Assembly (NCBI RefSeq): GCF_905220565.1
Contig: NC_059414.1
Span: forward strand, 4,400,001 to 4,464,000
DNA from: Melitaea cinxia
Taxonomy: Eukaryota > Arthropoda > Insecta > Lepidoptera > Nymphalidae
Length of the DNA: 64,000 nt
Direction: 5' to 3'
How positions within the stretch are numbered: position 1 is the first letter of the stretch; each line of letters begins with the position of its first letter. The notes below the pieces were generated by a model. The model ran no database searches, had not been told where the DNA came from, and saw only the letters and a list, made by a program, of their open reading frames with translations. Of the stretch, positions 26,401 to 34,680 are shown piece by piece. Made by a program: the position numbers and the translations under genes.

Positions 26401-26560
26401 TCTATCAGACGGTGTGTCGGGTATTGGAGAACTCTAACACAGAAAAATAATCATAAATTTTAAGGGCATAAGAACAGAAATCTGCATTTATTTGGTTAAC
26501 TTTTTACGAGTTCTTTGGAGGACATTATTCTTTAAACTACTGTTTTAAAACACTAACCAT
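11424..26560 (-). CDS. Mcm2: DNA replication licensing factor MCM2
   Basis: Subunit of the nuclear MCM2-7 replicative helicase. Fifteen exons: 26560-26558 (ATG only), 26433-26267, 25861-25695, 22720-22531, 21131-20639, 19993-19790, 18880-18649, 17868-17777, 16913-16828, 16417-16250, 14984-14823, 14334-14184, 12637-12538, 12381-12242, 11711-11424. Their lengths sum to 2643 nt, exactly 880 codons plus stop, close to fly and human MCM2, and every junction is GT/AG. Acidic N-terminus (residues 1-170, DLLYDESDEES), C4 zinc finger (CNRC...CPEC, about 304-333), Walker A GDPGTAKS (about 500), Walker B LIDEFDKM (about 563), NPIGGRYD and arginine finger SRFD (about 633). No key residue is missing. The introns are full of SINE, LINE and MITE insertions, and a 5.3-kb LINE sits about 170 bp upstream of the ATG. 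Confidence 0.97.
11766..11850 (-). repeat. Internally deleted SINE fragment in an MCM2 intron
   Basis: 'attcagcctgtaacatctca' and 'ttcctactatgaataaccat' match the two 3' blocks of the tRNA-headed SINE of 15277-15610, with the sequence between them deleted. Confidence 0.65.
11990..12200 (+). repeat. Interspersed repeat, 'ggcgcgttagggaaaaa' family
   Basis: 'tttggcgcgttagggaaaaa', 'gacgaaaaaa'-type and 'gcgtacataagtatacacac' blocks recur in the same order and orientation at about 62070-62270. The two copies are diverged by many substitutions. There is no coding capacity and the class is unknown. Confidence 0.55.
13120..13697. mobile_element. 578-bp TIR element with TA duplication (Tc1/mariner-type MITE) in an MCM2 intron
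   Basis: The left end GTTCGCGTCATGTAAAAAGA and the right end (its reverse complement, 'cgttctttttacatgacgcg...') match perfectly for 26 bp, and TA flanks each side (13118-13119, 13698-13699). The perfect terminal repeats suggest a relatively young insertion. The interior has no transposase. Confidence 0.75.
15277..15617 (-). repeat. Full-length tRNA-derived SINE in an MCM2 intron
   Basis: Read on the minus strand it begins with a tRNA-like head: A box-like 'gttggcgcaacggttacag' and B box 'gggttcgatccccgcacgtg'. Conserved blocks 'atttgtattggccatacag', 'ccaccgtgcctcggagagca' and 'caacccgcattgg' follow, ending in 'ctagtagtgggatattacag'. Two more copies (56495-56780, 59590-59935) and several fragments lie in this window. 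Pol III type 2 promoter boxes are present. Confidence 0.85.
15880..16135 (-). pseudogene. LINE C-terminal zinc-finger fragment in an MCM2 intron
   Basis: The minus-strand reading CKCGLEERSLDYLLFNC, preceded by PVFLAKLRIRG, resembles the C-terminal CCHC region of the LINE relic at 23290-25190 (PVFLAK...CGLDEGTLDHIFFSC). Short, isolated and without the rest of the element, it is a dead fragment of the same family. Confidence 0.6.
18300..18655 (+). repeat. tRNA-derived SINE immediately upstream of an MCM2 exon
   Basis: Blocks 'gggttcgatttccgttcggg' (B box), 'gtcggtcccggttgttatta', 'cctgatagcgactgttgctc' and 'gccagcagtgggatgataaa' follow in order. It lies antisense to MCM2 and ends a few bases from the exon 18880-18649 donor, so the SINE abuts the splice site. 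A (GAA)n run precedes it. Confidence 0.75.
19400..19612 (+). repeat. Interspersed repeat 'agctgaccccgcaaacgttg' family
   Basis: Contains 'agctgaccccgcaaacgttg', a poly-C run, 'atgaaaaatagatgttggcc' and a terminal 'gacacgagaattttatat'. An inverted, diverged copy lies at about 59250-59460 beside the Ginger-like element. It is non-coding and the element class is unknown. Confidence 0.6.
21278..21905 (-). repeat. Near-complete copy of the GAAGTCGGTT-bounded interspersed repeat
   Basis: Minus-strand copy of the ~600-bp family best seen at 63331-63925: 'aattgtatttgctcgcaaac', 'cgttatcaaagattactcaa', 'tctctgggatcccatcatca', and 'ttgagaacctcctccttttt' at the far end. It lies in the MCM2 intron 21132-22530. 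No ORF. Confidence 0.7.
22196..22330 (+). mobile_element. LINE 3' tail fragment in an MCM2 intron
   Basis: 'ggttgcctggaagagatcgc', the stem partner 'agcgataaggccgcc', AATAAAG and a (TTA)n tail at 22307-22330. This is the same 3'UTR architecture as at 8715-8871 and 41085-41215. Only the tail is present (extreme 5' truncation). Confidence 0.7.
22830..22908 (-). repeat. SINE 3' fragment in an MCM2 intron
   Basis: 'gattcagccagtaacatccc' and 'actgctgggcatagccccct' match the 3' end of the tRNA-headed SINE; the head is missing. Confidence 0.6.
23290..25187 (+). pseudogene. Degenerate RNase H-bearing LINE (I/Jockey group) relic in an MCM2 intron
   Basis: Antisense to MCM2. The open frame at 23389-24138 carries the RT fingers/palm start (SSPGLDGIPYSFI, NGYRPIALSATLAKILEHM, FGFRK, LFLDISSAYDNV). 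A 127-bp insertion (24136-24262) flanked by an 11-bp duplication, CTTCTCGCTCT, breaks the frame. It resumes with GLPQGSMLSPLL and then jumps straight into RNase H (LAWIPGHSGIAGNESADAYA), so the palm segment with the catalytic YADD is deleted. Downstream is a frameshifted C-terminal zinc-finger region (CGLDEGTLDHIFFSC). It cannot encode an active protein. Confidence 0.85.
24136..24262 (+). mobile_element. 127-bp insertion with an (AATAC)n tail nested in the LINE relic
   Basis: Flanked by direct repeats of CTTCTCGCTCT (24125-24135, 24263-24273), with the 3' end 'caacaatacaatacaatac'. A pentanucleotide tail plus an 11-bp target duplication indicates target-primed insertion of a SINE or a 5'-truncated LINE end. 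The body includes 'gagaagcctgtgaacgctcc'; its parent was not recognised. Confidence 0.65.
25975..26165 (-). repeat. Diverged fragment of the GAAGTCGGTT-bounded repeat in an MCM2 intron
   Basis: 'atttaaatgggaccacatac' and 'gttgaattgagaacctcctc' match the 5' half of the family in inverted orientation. Truncated and old. Confidence 0.5.
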
Positions 26561-26733
26561 TTTGTCTTAAATTCTTAATAAATTGATTTCACTACAATTT
26601 TAATTTTTTCTTGATATTTATTTAAATAACTTATGTTTTACTGGAAAATGTGTTACTTCTGTTTGTAGATTAGTACAGAACCGGTGACATGTTTTTGTAC
26701 TGTCAAAAAACGCGCGAACCAGTACATAGTTTG
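26561..26733 (-). promoter_or_regulatory. MCM2 proximal promoter/5'UTR with an E2F-like motif
   Basis: About 170 bp remain between the MCM2 ATG and the downstream boundary of the LINE insertion. It contains AAAACGCGCGAA (26707-26718), whose complement TTCGCGCGTTTT resembles the E2F consensus TTTSSCGC. MCM genes are classical E2F targets in animals. Factor binding is inferred, not shown. Confidence 0.45.
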
Positions 26734-26789
26734 TTTTAAAATTTATCCCCAATAGGGAAAGGCAAAGGACTATAATCCATACAGCCTAG

Positions 26790-26985
26790 TCTGAATTTGT
26801 AAGTTTCGTTCTGATATATCAAAAGGCCGGAGCCAAGTCTGAAGTAACTTTATTGTTCTTCTGATTCGATGACTGGTAGAGTAAGGCCGAAACCAAGTCT
26901 GAAATTTCATATTTTCGTCTACTCTTCTTTGTCTATAAGTGATAGGCGAGGTCGAAACCAAGTCTGTAATAGGCCGAAGCCTGAA
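26790..26985 (-). repeat. Short spaced repeats in the LINE 3'UTR
   Basis: On the plus strand 'aggccggagccaagtctga' (about 26824), 'aaggccgaaaccaagtctga' (about 26882) and 'gaggtcgaaaccaagtctg' (about 26946) recur every ~60 bp, with a partial fourth 'aggccgaagcctga'. They may serve recognition by the element's own reverse transcriptase, but no function is shown. Confidence 0.6.
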
Positions 26986-27034
26986 ATATCAAAATAAAAT
27001 TTCACATCCGATGAATGAAGGTCCTGATCCTGTT

Positions 27035-30000
27035 TCAAATATCATTGATAGTATTGCAAATAAATTCAAATATACTAGTATAGTTATCCAAATTAGTCAA
27101 TAAATCTTGTGTATTGCGCGGGACATTTTTTGGTCCAGAAGTTGATAACAAGTTGGCTATAAATAAGAGGCGTTCCAGATTAAAAGCGGAGCATTCAAAA
27201 AATATGTGATCTAAAGACTGTGTAGAGTTGTTGGTGCAATGTGGGCAAACGGGCGATGAGATGATACGCATACGATTCAAATGTGCATTAAATCTGCAAT
27301 GTCCAAATCTCAAGCGGCATAGTATTGTATAATATTTTCTGCTTCTATGTTGATGCGATTTAGTAAACCAAGGACTTTTTCCAATATCTTGATTTATCTG
27401 AGCATACCAAGATCCTTTTCTTAACAAGGTTTGTCGCCAAAGATCACGCCAATCAGATAGGATTTTTGATTTAATAGCAACTAATAGATCAGTGTATGGT
27501 ACGGCAACATTCTCATCAACAGGGCTGCCGCTGTCACTGTCAACAATTGAACGTGCCAGAAAGTCCACATGTTCATTTCCCCTTACTCCTATATGTGAAG
27601 GTGTCCACAATAATTTGATATTGTAGTTTCTTCTGGATAGTTGATAAAGGAGATGTCTTATTTCTAAAATGATGAAGTTTGTATTAGCACTGAATTGATA
27701 ATTATCTAAAGCCTTTAGAACGCTCATACTGTCAGTAATGATCAGCCAATATTGATTAGTTTGTTTTTTAATGAATTCTAGGGCAGCAGTAATTGCTAGA
27801 GCTTCAGCTGTAAATATTGATATCTCCTTTTTCAATCTGACGCCTTGGCCAAACTTCAGATGAGGTACATAATAGGCCATGGAAACATTTATATCATTTT
27901 TTGATCCATCTGTGTAAACTTGTTTGAACTTATCAGAGTATTGTGCTATGAGGTTGTAAACTTCCTGGCGCTCTTTTAGCTTATGGTCAATAATAATATC
28001 GATTTGATTAATAAGACAGTCAAACTCCTTTTCGTAACACATCCAATTGCTAGAACTGTGTATTTTGTGTTGGTTATTTAGATTTAACATGAATGAATAT
28101 TCGAAGAGAATAAATGGGTTATTAGAAGTTAATGGAGCATTTACAGGATATTTACTATGTAAGTAATTAAGCTTTTTAATTAGAGGATGATTACTAATGG
28201 AAAACAGTTTTAGCAAAAAACAGTATTTCAAATATTTAAATCTAAGGTGTAAAGGGGAAATGTTGCACTCGACCTGTAACGAATTAATTGGGGTTGTTTT
28301 CATGGCGCCAGTGATAAGTCTCAGGCTGTGATTTTGAATAATATTTAATTTGTTAACCAACTTGTCATTAGCAGAAAAACATAGAAATCCATATTCAAAA
28401 TGACTGCGTACAAGAGATTTATATAGGGTAAGAAGGATTTTTGGATCAGAACCCCAATATGTTTTTGCAAGAGACTTTAAAATATTAAGAGCCTTAAGAG
28501 CTCTATCAACTATGTGGTCTACATATTTGTTCCATGATAAGTTATTCATGAATATAACACCTAAAAATTTAACTTCATTTGTGATAAGAAGAGATATATT
28601 ATTATAGTTTATTTTAATTCTTTCAGACCCTACTTTATTAAAAACTATGACTTTAGACTTTTCAAAGCTAATGTCCAATGCAAGATAATTAAAATAAGAA
28701 TTTAATTTAACTAAAGCTTCGTTTAACTTAAGATTTAGGGTAGTTATATTATTACTAGAACAATAGACTACCAAATCATCAGCAAACTGTAAATTGTATA
28801 TATGAGAGCCTAGAATTAAGTTTAATCTATGTATATAAAGTGTGAAAATCAATGGACTCAAAATGCTACCTTGACATGTACCTTTATGAGAAAGCCTTGG
28901 ACCAATAAGTCTATTATTATACTTAACAAATACCTTCCTACTGTGCAAAAAATTAAAAATCCATTGTATAACTTTTACAGGTAAACCAATCGCAGCTAAT
29001 TCCGTGGATAGAATATGATGGTTAACATTATTAAAGGCTCCAACTACATCGAAGAAAACTCCAGCGAGAGCTTGCTTTGATTGTATAGCATTATAAATAT
29101 CAAGATGTAAGTGAGCAATGCTCTCCCTTGAAGACCTGCCTCTTCTAAAACCAAACTGATTAGAAGGTAAAATATGATTAGACTCTATGAAATGTTCCAA
29201 TCTTTGTTTTAAAAGTTGTTCAAATATTTTTCCCATGCAAGAAGTCAATGCTATAGGTCTATATGAATCAAAGTTAAACTTGTCCTTGTTGGGTTTTAAG
29301 ATAGGTACTAAACAATCAACCTTCCAATCCATAGGAATAAGATTATGCTCCCAAAGAAGATTCAGGATATTTAATAAAATTAGTTTAGATTGAGAAGACA
29401 GGTGTTTAAGCATTTTATATGAAATGTAGTCAAGGCCAGGTGTAGAGTCTTTTCTGGATGAAATAGCAGAATTTAATTCGACAATGGTAAAAGATTTTAT
29501 AATAAAATTTTGATTAGGAAGAATATGGCAGAAAGAATTAAGATTAAAGGCTGGCTCTACAGTATCTGGAGTATATTTTTTGAGAAAATCAAAGATCCAA
29601 GAATAGTCAGAGTTGTTATGGGAAGGTGGAGAATAGCTTTTGTTAAATTTTCGCATATACGTCCAAATGACTGATATAGGAGTCGATCTGTTAAATTGTT
29701 CACAAAGTTTTATCCAACTGTTTCTTCTCTCATTTCTGATAATATATTTTTTGGTGGCTTGTAGTCTTTTAAAATTAATGTAATTAGCCTCAGTGGGATC
29801 AGATTTAAAAGTCAAATAAGCGTTTTTGCTATTTAATACGGCTTTGGTGCAATTGAAATTCCACCAAGGAAGAAGTTTTTTTTTTTTATTTAAGTTAGAA
29901 GGAGAGCATGAAGATAAAGCTGTATTAACCAAAGAGTGCTTAGAAATAGAAGATGATTTCCACAGTGCTGAATGTAAAATATCTGTAAATTTTGTGTAGT

Positions 30001-30817
30001 TATGAAGGGGGTCTTGTGTATCAAGAGAAAATTCAGTGAGCAATAGTTGGACATTTAAATTATAAATGTTCCAATCAACGTTGTTCAGGTTAGGGAAGCA
30101 GGGTAGTGAGCTACTATTGGGAATAGGAGTGGCATTGTAATGATTGTTATTAAGTAAAATTTTTGTGATTACAGGAAAGTGGTAGCTGCCTAAGGGATCG
30201 TCATGTACTGACCAGTCACACTCTAGAGCCAATGAAGGTGATACTATGGTTAAGTCAAGAGCATTCTGTCTCCATATGTGCGAACCAACAGTGGTCATAC
30301 TTCCGTCATTAAGTATAACCAAATTATTGTTATTGATAGACTCTAAAATGTCTTTGCCTCGACAATTAGAAGTAGAACAGCCCCAGGCTGAGTTTAGGCC
30401 ATTAAAATCTCCTGCTAGGAAGATTGGTTCTGGTAAACTTTTAATTAACCTGTCTAGTTTAGATTTAGAAAAAGCAGGATTGCAATTAGTTGGACTGTAA
30501 AAGCTTATGATAGTAAGTTCTTTGTTGCTAGAGTATTTTATACGAACAACAACATTTTGAATGGAGTCATCATAAAAAGTATCAATTTTAGAATAAGAAA
30601 TAGAGCTATGTATTAATATGGCTACGCCATTGTGGGTGTTTCCTGAATCAAGACGAATTACATTGTAATGACGTATCTTAAATTTTTGACAAGGCTTTAA
30701 CCAAGTCTCACAAATTAACGCAATGTGAATATTTTTGTCCAAAAGGAAATAATTAAAAATATGTTGATTGTGTAGAATACTCTGAGCATTCCATTGCACA
30801 ATATTTAAAGTATCCAT
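27035..30817 (-). CDS. LINE ORF2: endonuclease, reverse transcriptase, RNase H
   Basis: 1260 residues counted from the ATG at 30817 (MDTLNIVQWNAQS), preferred over an upstream non-ATG reading. APE-type endonuclease occupies residues 1-225 (CETWL, LAGDFNGLNSAWG, ALDLTIVS). The RT spans about 470-760 (DSTPGLDYISYKML, YRPIALTSCMGKIFEQ, FFDVVGAFNNV, catalytic FADD about 682). RNase H I begins near YTDGS (about 967), with TAEALAI and IIT-D-SMSVL following. A C-terminal CCHC finger (CPHC...H...C) lies at about 1190. RT and RNase H motifs look complete, but the endonuclease SDH signature reads SYH, replacing a catalytic Asp. It provides target-primed reverse transcription for the element. Confidence 0.93.
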   Translation of the reverse strand: MDTLNIVQWNAQSILHNQHIFNYFLLDKNIHIALICETWLKPCQKFKIRHYNVIRLDSGNTHNGVAILIHSSISYSKIDTFYDDSIQNVVVRIKYSSNKELTIISFYSPTNCNPAFSKSKLDRLIKSLPEPIFLAGDFNGLNSAWGCSTSNCRGKDILESINNNNLVILNDGSMTTVGSHIWRQNALDLTIVSPSLALECDWSVHDDPLGSYHFPVITKILLNNNHYNATPIPNSSSLPCFPNLNNVDWNIYNLNVQLLLTEFSLDTQDPLHNYTKFTDILHSALWKSSSISKHSLVNTALSSCSPSNLNKKKKLLPWWNFNCTKAVLNSKNAYLTFKSDPTEANYINFKRLQATKKYIIRNERRNSWIKLCEQFNRSTPISVIWTYMRKFNKSYSPPSHNNSDYSWIFDFLKKYTPDTVEPAFNLNSFCHILPNQNFIIKSFTIVELNSAISSRKDSTPGLDYISYKMLKHLSSQSKLILLNILNLLWEHNLIPMDWKVDCLVPILKPNKDKFNFDSYRPIALTSCMGKIFEQLLKQRLEHFIESNHILPSNQFGFRRGRSSRESIAHLHLDIYNAIQSKQALAGVFFDVVGAFNNVNHHILSTELAAIGLPVKVIQWIFNFLHSRKVFVKYNNRLIGPRLSHKGTCQGSILSPLIFTLYIHRLNLILGSHIYNLQFADDLVVYCSSNNITTLNLKLNEALVKLNSYFNYLALDISFEKSKVIVFNKVGSERIKINYNNISLLITNEVKFLGVIFMNNLSWNKYVDHIVDRALKALNILKSLAKTYWGSDPKILLTLYKSLVRSHFEYGFLCFSANDKLVNKLNIIQNHSLRLITGAMKTTPINSLQVECNISPLHLRFKYLKYCFLLKLFSISNHPLIKKLNYLHSKYPVNAPLTSNNPFILFEYSFMLNLNNQHKIHSSSNWMCYEKEFDCLINQIDIIIDHKLKERQEVYNLIAQYSDKFKQVYTDGSKNDINVSMAYYVPHLKFGQGVRLKKEISIFTAEALAITAALEFIKKQTNQYWLIITDSMSVLKALDNYQFSANTNFIILEIRHLLYQLSRRNYNIKLLWTPSHIGVRGNEHVDFLARSIVDSDSGSPVDENVAVPYTDLLVAIKSKILSDWRDLWRQTLLRKGSWYAQINQDIGKSPWFTKSHQHRSRKYYTILCRLRFGHCRFNAHLNRMRIISSPVCPHCTNNSTQSLDHIFFECSAFNLERLLFIANLLSTSGPKNVPRNTQDLLTNLDNYTSIFEFICNTINDI

Positions 30818-30827
30818 AAAGTACAAA

Positions 30828-31913
30828 TTATTTATTAGTAACCTTTTTTAATGTATCTTGCAGGACATTTTTAATATTTTGGGAAGAGATAGGTATTTCA
30901 TTATTTTTGTTTAGTGTTATAAGTTTTACTAAAGCTTCTGTAATAGATTTGAGTATTATTTCGGAATTTAAAAGAGATAAGAACTGATCAGTTTTGTTTA
31001 ATGATGGAAAGTGAGAGCTGTTTAAAACATCAACAAAGCTTTTTTTCTGAAATTTATCTCTGTTAAGCTGGATTTTTTCTTTTTTAACAGGGCATGCAGG
31101 GGATATGGCAATGTGATTGCCAGAGCAGTGACAGCAACTGGCTGCAGTATAAGGAGTCTGACAATCTTTAAAATTGTGACCTTCGCCACAAATGCTGCAT
31201 CTTTGTGAATTTTTACAGAATTTTGCAATATGACCATATCTTAAACACTTTAGACACTGCTTTACTGGCGGGATGTACTGCCGTACTTCGAACCGCCAGC
31301 TGTTGAGGTCCACACTATCTGGTAAATTGGGACAGGAAAAGGTTATAGAAATTGTTTTTGTGGGGATTAATTTTATTTCTCCATTTTCTCTTACACGTCG
31401 CATAAATCTACGTATAGATATAATATTTTTCGTGCTAGTTAGAGCTGAATATATTTCTTTATTGGATAATTCTATAGGCACATGAGAAATTACCCCAGTG
31501 ACCTCTGTAGCGGCAGCCGGAAGGGAAGCTTTAAGTTTGTACCCATCAAGATATTTTTTGTTGCCTAAGACCGCGTTAGCAAAAGCAGGTCTATCAAAGA
31601 TAACTCCAACTTTACTTTTATTAATGCGTTTTAGTTGTTTCACGCCTTTATTATATTTTTTTATGCTATTAGCGAGTGTCATCATGTCTCTTGTTCCGAT
31701 TGGCTTGTCAGCCTCTGTACTCTCCAGGAATACAATATAGTCAAAATTACCCCCGTTCTCAGGGTAGTGCCGCACGTAATCGGCTACCCGAAACGGGGCA
31801 TACCTTTCGGCGTCTGTTAGCTCAACAGATTTTATGGACTCGGAGTCGGAGCTCAACGAGTCGTCCTCAGCGTTACCTTCCTCCTTCTTTTTCCTTTTCT
31901 TACTTCTCCCCAT
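30828..31913 (-). CDS. LINE ORF1: gag-like protein with zinc knuckles
   Basis: 361 residues. The lysine-rich start (MGRSKKRKKKEEG) and acidic patch are followed by an RRM-like middle region and three cysteine knuckles at about 216-265 (CLKCLRYGHIAKFC, CSICGEGHNFKDC, CCHCSGNHIAISPAC). This is the standard nucleic-acid-binding ORF1 of the I/Jockey/R1 LINE groups; it packages element RNA. It is separated from ORF2 by ten bases, suggesting reinitiation for ORF2 translation. Confidence 0.9.
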   Translation of the reverse strand: MGRSKKRKKKEEGNAEDDSLSSDSESIKSVELTDAERYAPFRVADYVRHYPENGGNFDYIVFLESTEADKPIGTRDMMTLANSIKKYNKGVKQLKRINKSKVGVIFDRPAFANAVLGNKKYLDGYKLKASLPAAATEVTGVISHVPIELSNKEIYSALTSTKNIISIRRFMRRVRENGEIKLIPTKTISITFSCPNLPDSVDLNSWRFEVRQYIPPVKQCLKCLRYGHIAKFCKNSQRCSICGEGHNFKDCQTPYTAASCCHCSGNHIAISPACPVKKEKIQLNRDKFQKKSFVDVLNSSHFPSLNKTDQFLSLLNSEIILKSITEALVKLITLNKNNEIPISSQNIKNVLQDTLKKVTNK

Positions 31914-32414
31914 CTCTTGATTAATTTATAAGTATTTATTTATAAAAAACTCCAGTGAATGAATTATAAAATTAATAAAATATTTTTGAAAAAAAAAGAC
32001 CGCCTTTTCACTTCAAAGTTCCCGCGCTTTTTCCCCAGTACATAGTTTGACAATTTACTCGCATCACAGACTATTTCGAATTAGGGGTGTATCTTAGCTT
32101 GTTCATTCTTAATTAAAACACCAATTCTTAAAGCCTAACACTTAGAAATCTAGAGTTTCATATTGTTTATTGAATATGAAAGAATCATTCTAGGATATTG
32201 AACTAAAAAAAGTGCTGTAAAATATTGATAGGGAATGTTGATTATGTGTAATAATTAATAAATGGTCGATAAATGGCAATTATTACTGTGGCAAAATTTA
32301 TTTTAATAACTAAGCAATTAGCATCAACAAACTGAGGTTAATCAATTAATGGACTAATATCGTTTCTATAATATACAACAACTCCCTCATTTTACGTACT
32401 ATTATTATTAGTTA

Positions 32415-32530
32415 TGGCATAGGAATAACCGTCCAATACAGGTATGTATTTAGCCGATGGAAGCCAACATTCTGTAAAAATTATGAAATCCCAGGACAGG
32501 TTGATTCTAGCCAGAAGGGTATTATCAAAG
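32415..32530 (-). pseudogene. LINE endonuclease fragment
   Basis: The minus-strand reading SWDFIIFTECWLPSAKY resembles the N-terminal endonuclease 'ExWL' region of LINEs. It is isolated, short and not part of the neighbouring intact LINE. Confidence 0.5.
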
Positions 32531-32660
32531 TTACATGTTATGCTTCTAATTTAAGTTTTTTTTCTAAGAATTTTTAGAGAATTTGAACTATCCTTCAAAC
32601 TCCGACACTCTTCCGGGTCACAAACAGATTCATTTGCAATTTTATAGGAGATGATAGAAA

Positions 32661-32747
32661 TGAATGCACTAATGGATCGCTGTGGCAACGGATAGTGTGA
32701 ATTGTTAAGTCTTTGCGGCCTCTAAACTACCTTCCGTTAGTGCATTC
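32661..32747. repeat. Small inverted repeat
   Basis: AATGCACTAATGGA is matched by TTCCGTTAGTGCATT about 70 bp away, forming a potential hairpin or a very small MITE. No TSD was established. Confidence 0.4.
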
Positions 32748-32799
32748 TGGACAAGTGAAAAGTTCCGGTTGAGATACATTTATTGTTATAAAGCTATTT

Positions 32800-32953
32800 G
32801 ACATAATATTGCACTAAACAATGTAAACTTAAATTAACACACATAAAGTCACTATAAAGGCGTTGCTGCGGCGTCGGCAGCACGGAAACCCACTGTAGGG
32901 CTGCTTGCCTCAGACCGCTGTCATTGCCCGGCAACACCATGTTCAGGAAACCT
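32800..32953 (-). CDS. Terminal exon of an unidentified minus-strand gene
   Basis: A strong acceptor (TTTTTTCTTTTTCAG) at about 32954-32970 is followed by the frame FLNMVLPGNDSGLRQAALQW and QQRLYSDFMCVNLSLHC, ending at a TAG near 32800. AATAAA on the same strand follows near 32780. The GC-richer, compositionally coding-like exon and correctly placed poly(A) signal suggest a real gene end. I do not recognise the product. It is in tandem with MCM2 (transcribed toward it); upstream exons were not located with confidence, though a candidate first exon lies at 42548-42538. Confidence 0.4.
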
Positions 32954-33461
32954 GAAAAAGAAAAAACGTTAAAGCGGAATCTTGTAATTTATAATTATAT
33001 AATTCCGATATTGTCGAAATTATTTTATGCAATTTGATGTCTATTTAAAAAAAATATGATCGAAATAATCTATACTAATATTATAAAGCTGAAGAGTTTG
33101 TTTGTTTGTTTGTTTGTTTGAACGCGCTAATCTCAGAAACTACTGATCCGACTTGAAAAATTCTTTTTGTGTTAGATAGCCCATTTATCGAGGAAGGTTA
33201 TAGGCTATATATCATCACGCTAAGACCAAAAGGAGCGGAGCATCAATTAAGAATGTTTCAAAATCGGGGGTTATTTTTTCCTTTTGAGAGCTTCCGCTGC
33301 GTGCGCTGTGAAAACAGTTAAAGTTTCGCAAAAATCGTGTATGACAGAGTTGATTCTCTTTTAAAGTTTTAAAAAAAGTCCGCGACAGCATATATCTATC
33401 TTTTAAGGTTGGCTCACTATAACCTTTTTTATGCTAACCAAGTTTGTTCTAAAATAATGCA

Positions 33462-33893
33462 TTGCGAGTGGAGAGTCTCCCAGGCACGCGCATTCCTGTA
33501 GGAAGGGACCGAACCCTGTACCTGGTATTTACGCAAGAGGAGAAGAGATTGCTGACTGACCAGGGATACGGGTCCGGTGAGGGATCGCACGTCTTAACCA
33601 TTCATGAGGCGCAGGGCCAGACCTATGAGGACGTCATCGTCCTCCAGACAAATACAAGGAGGCTCAAGATCCACGACAGCGTTTCGCACGCTGTAGTCGC
33701 GGTGAGTAGACACACCAACACCTGTGTCTATTACACCGACGACCGTGACGACGCAATTGGTCGCTTTGTGGCGAGGGCAGCGGAAATGACGGATAAGAAA
33801 ATCCTTGAGCATAGTCTCAAGATGGCCATTCACCATAGAGATGCTGCCGTCATTGAGAATGTGCTCAAAATGTTGGAAAATGTAGTGGTGTGA
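33462..33893 (+). pseudogene. Endogenous viral element: C-terminal part of a plus-strand RNA-virus-type SF1 helicase
   Basis: Open frame of about 143 codons. The visible motifs are the SF1 motif V region (TIHEAQGQTYEDV) and motif VI (AVVAVSRHT), followed by an acidic YYTDD stretch and a helical tail. This order is typical of helicases of alphavirus-like/virga-like RNA viruses; endogenised relatives are known from lepidopteran genomes. The N-terminal Walker A/B half is absent, so it is a fragment without the ATPase core, and there is no convincing ATG at its start. It is GC-richer than its surroundings and sits wholly within the Helitron. Confidence 0.75.
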
Positions 33894-34680
33894 AGACATC
33901 ATTGTATTGTAAGTATAAATTGTGCGTAGATCAAAGTGTAATGTAAGTAATATAAACAATAAAATTAAATGTAATAGTATAGGTATAGGATAATGTAATT
34001 GTAATTATGAGGCTTTTTATGTGTACTTAATAAGATAGGATTAGTCATATTATTATAATATATTAAAAAAATTAAAAAAAAAGAAATTTAAATGGATAAA
34101 ACGATTTCTAAGCACACAAAAAAGTACCTAACTACTAACAATAACATAGGTTAAGTGTACATTGTAAGTAGCAAATAAGTGCACATATATTGTAGCTAGA
34201 AAATAAGTGTACATATATTGTAGTAAGCAAATTAGTGTAAATATAATAAACATAATTACTACATAAATATATAAAAAAGCAATATGTAGAATAGTCTTGA
34301 TCAGTGGACTCACGTCGACTTTTAGAAATTTTAAGACTAGTTTATTAGTATATTAAGGCTTCTAGGATTCTAAAGTTGCGGTGAAGTACCGATGCATGTT
34401 AAAAAAAGAAAATAATAATGATTATATGGAATAACAAAAGCATGGGCATAATAAGCCTGTGGATATATCACTTAATTAAAAAAATAAATAAATAATAATG
34501 CATTATTTGCGAAGATGTTTTTATAAACATGATATTAATCCTTATCTAAATAAATACGTTATTTATCACAAGTATTTAATGTAAAATAAAATAGCCTTTT
34601 ACATAATTCGATTTCAATGAGTATCCCAGGCGATTTCGCAGTTTTAAAATAACATCGCAACAAAATAATGATCAAGTATT
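33894..34680. other. Helitron interior downstream of the helicase fragment
   Basis: AT-rich, non-coding. It includes an A-rich stretch (about 34060-34095) and a small direct repeat 'aagtgtacatatattgtag' (34165-34230) in imperfect copies. No ORF. Confidence 0.4.

Larger units (their letters stand above)
26734..32034 (-). mobile_element. Full-length two-ORF LINE (I/Jockey-group, RNase H-bearing) with 15-bp target duplication
   Basis: The 5301-bp insertion is bounded by CCAGTACATAGTTTG at 26719-26733 and 32035-32049. On the minus strand it comprises a 5'UTR of about 120 bp beginning GGGAAAAAGCGCGGGAA, ORF1 (31913-30828), ORF2 (30817-27035, ten bases after the ORF1 stop) and a 3'UTR of about 300 bp with three imperfect copies of AAGGCCGAAACCAAGTCTGAA type (listed separately). 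Both ORFs are uninterrupted and the target duplication is perfect, so insertion is recent. It lies in the MCM2 promoter in the same orientation as MCM2. Confidence 0.92.
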
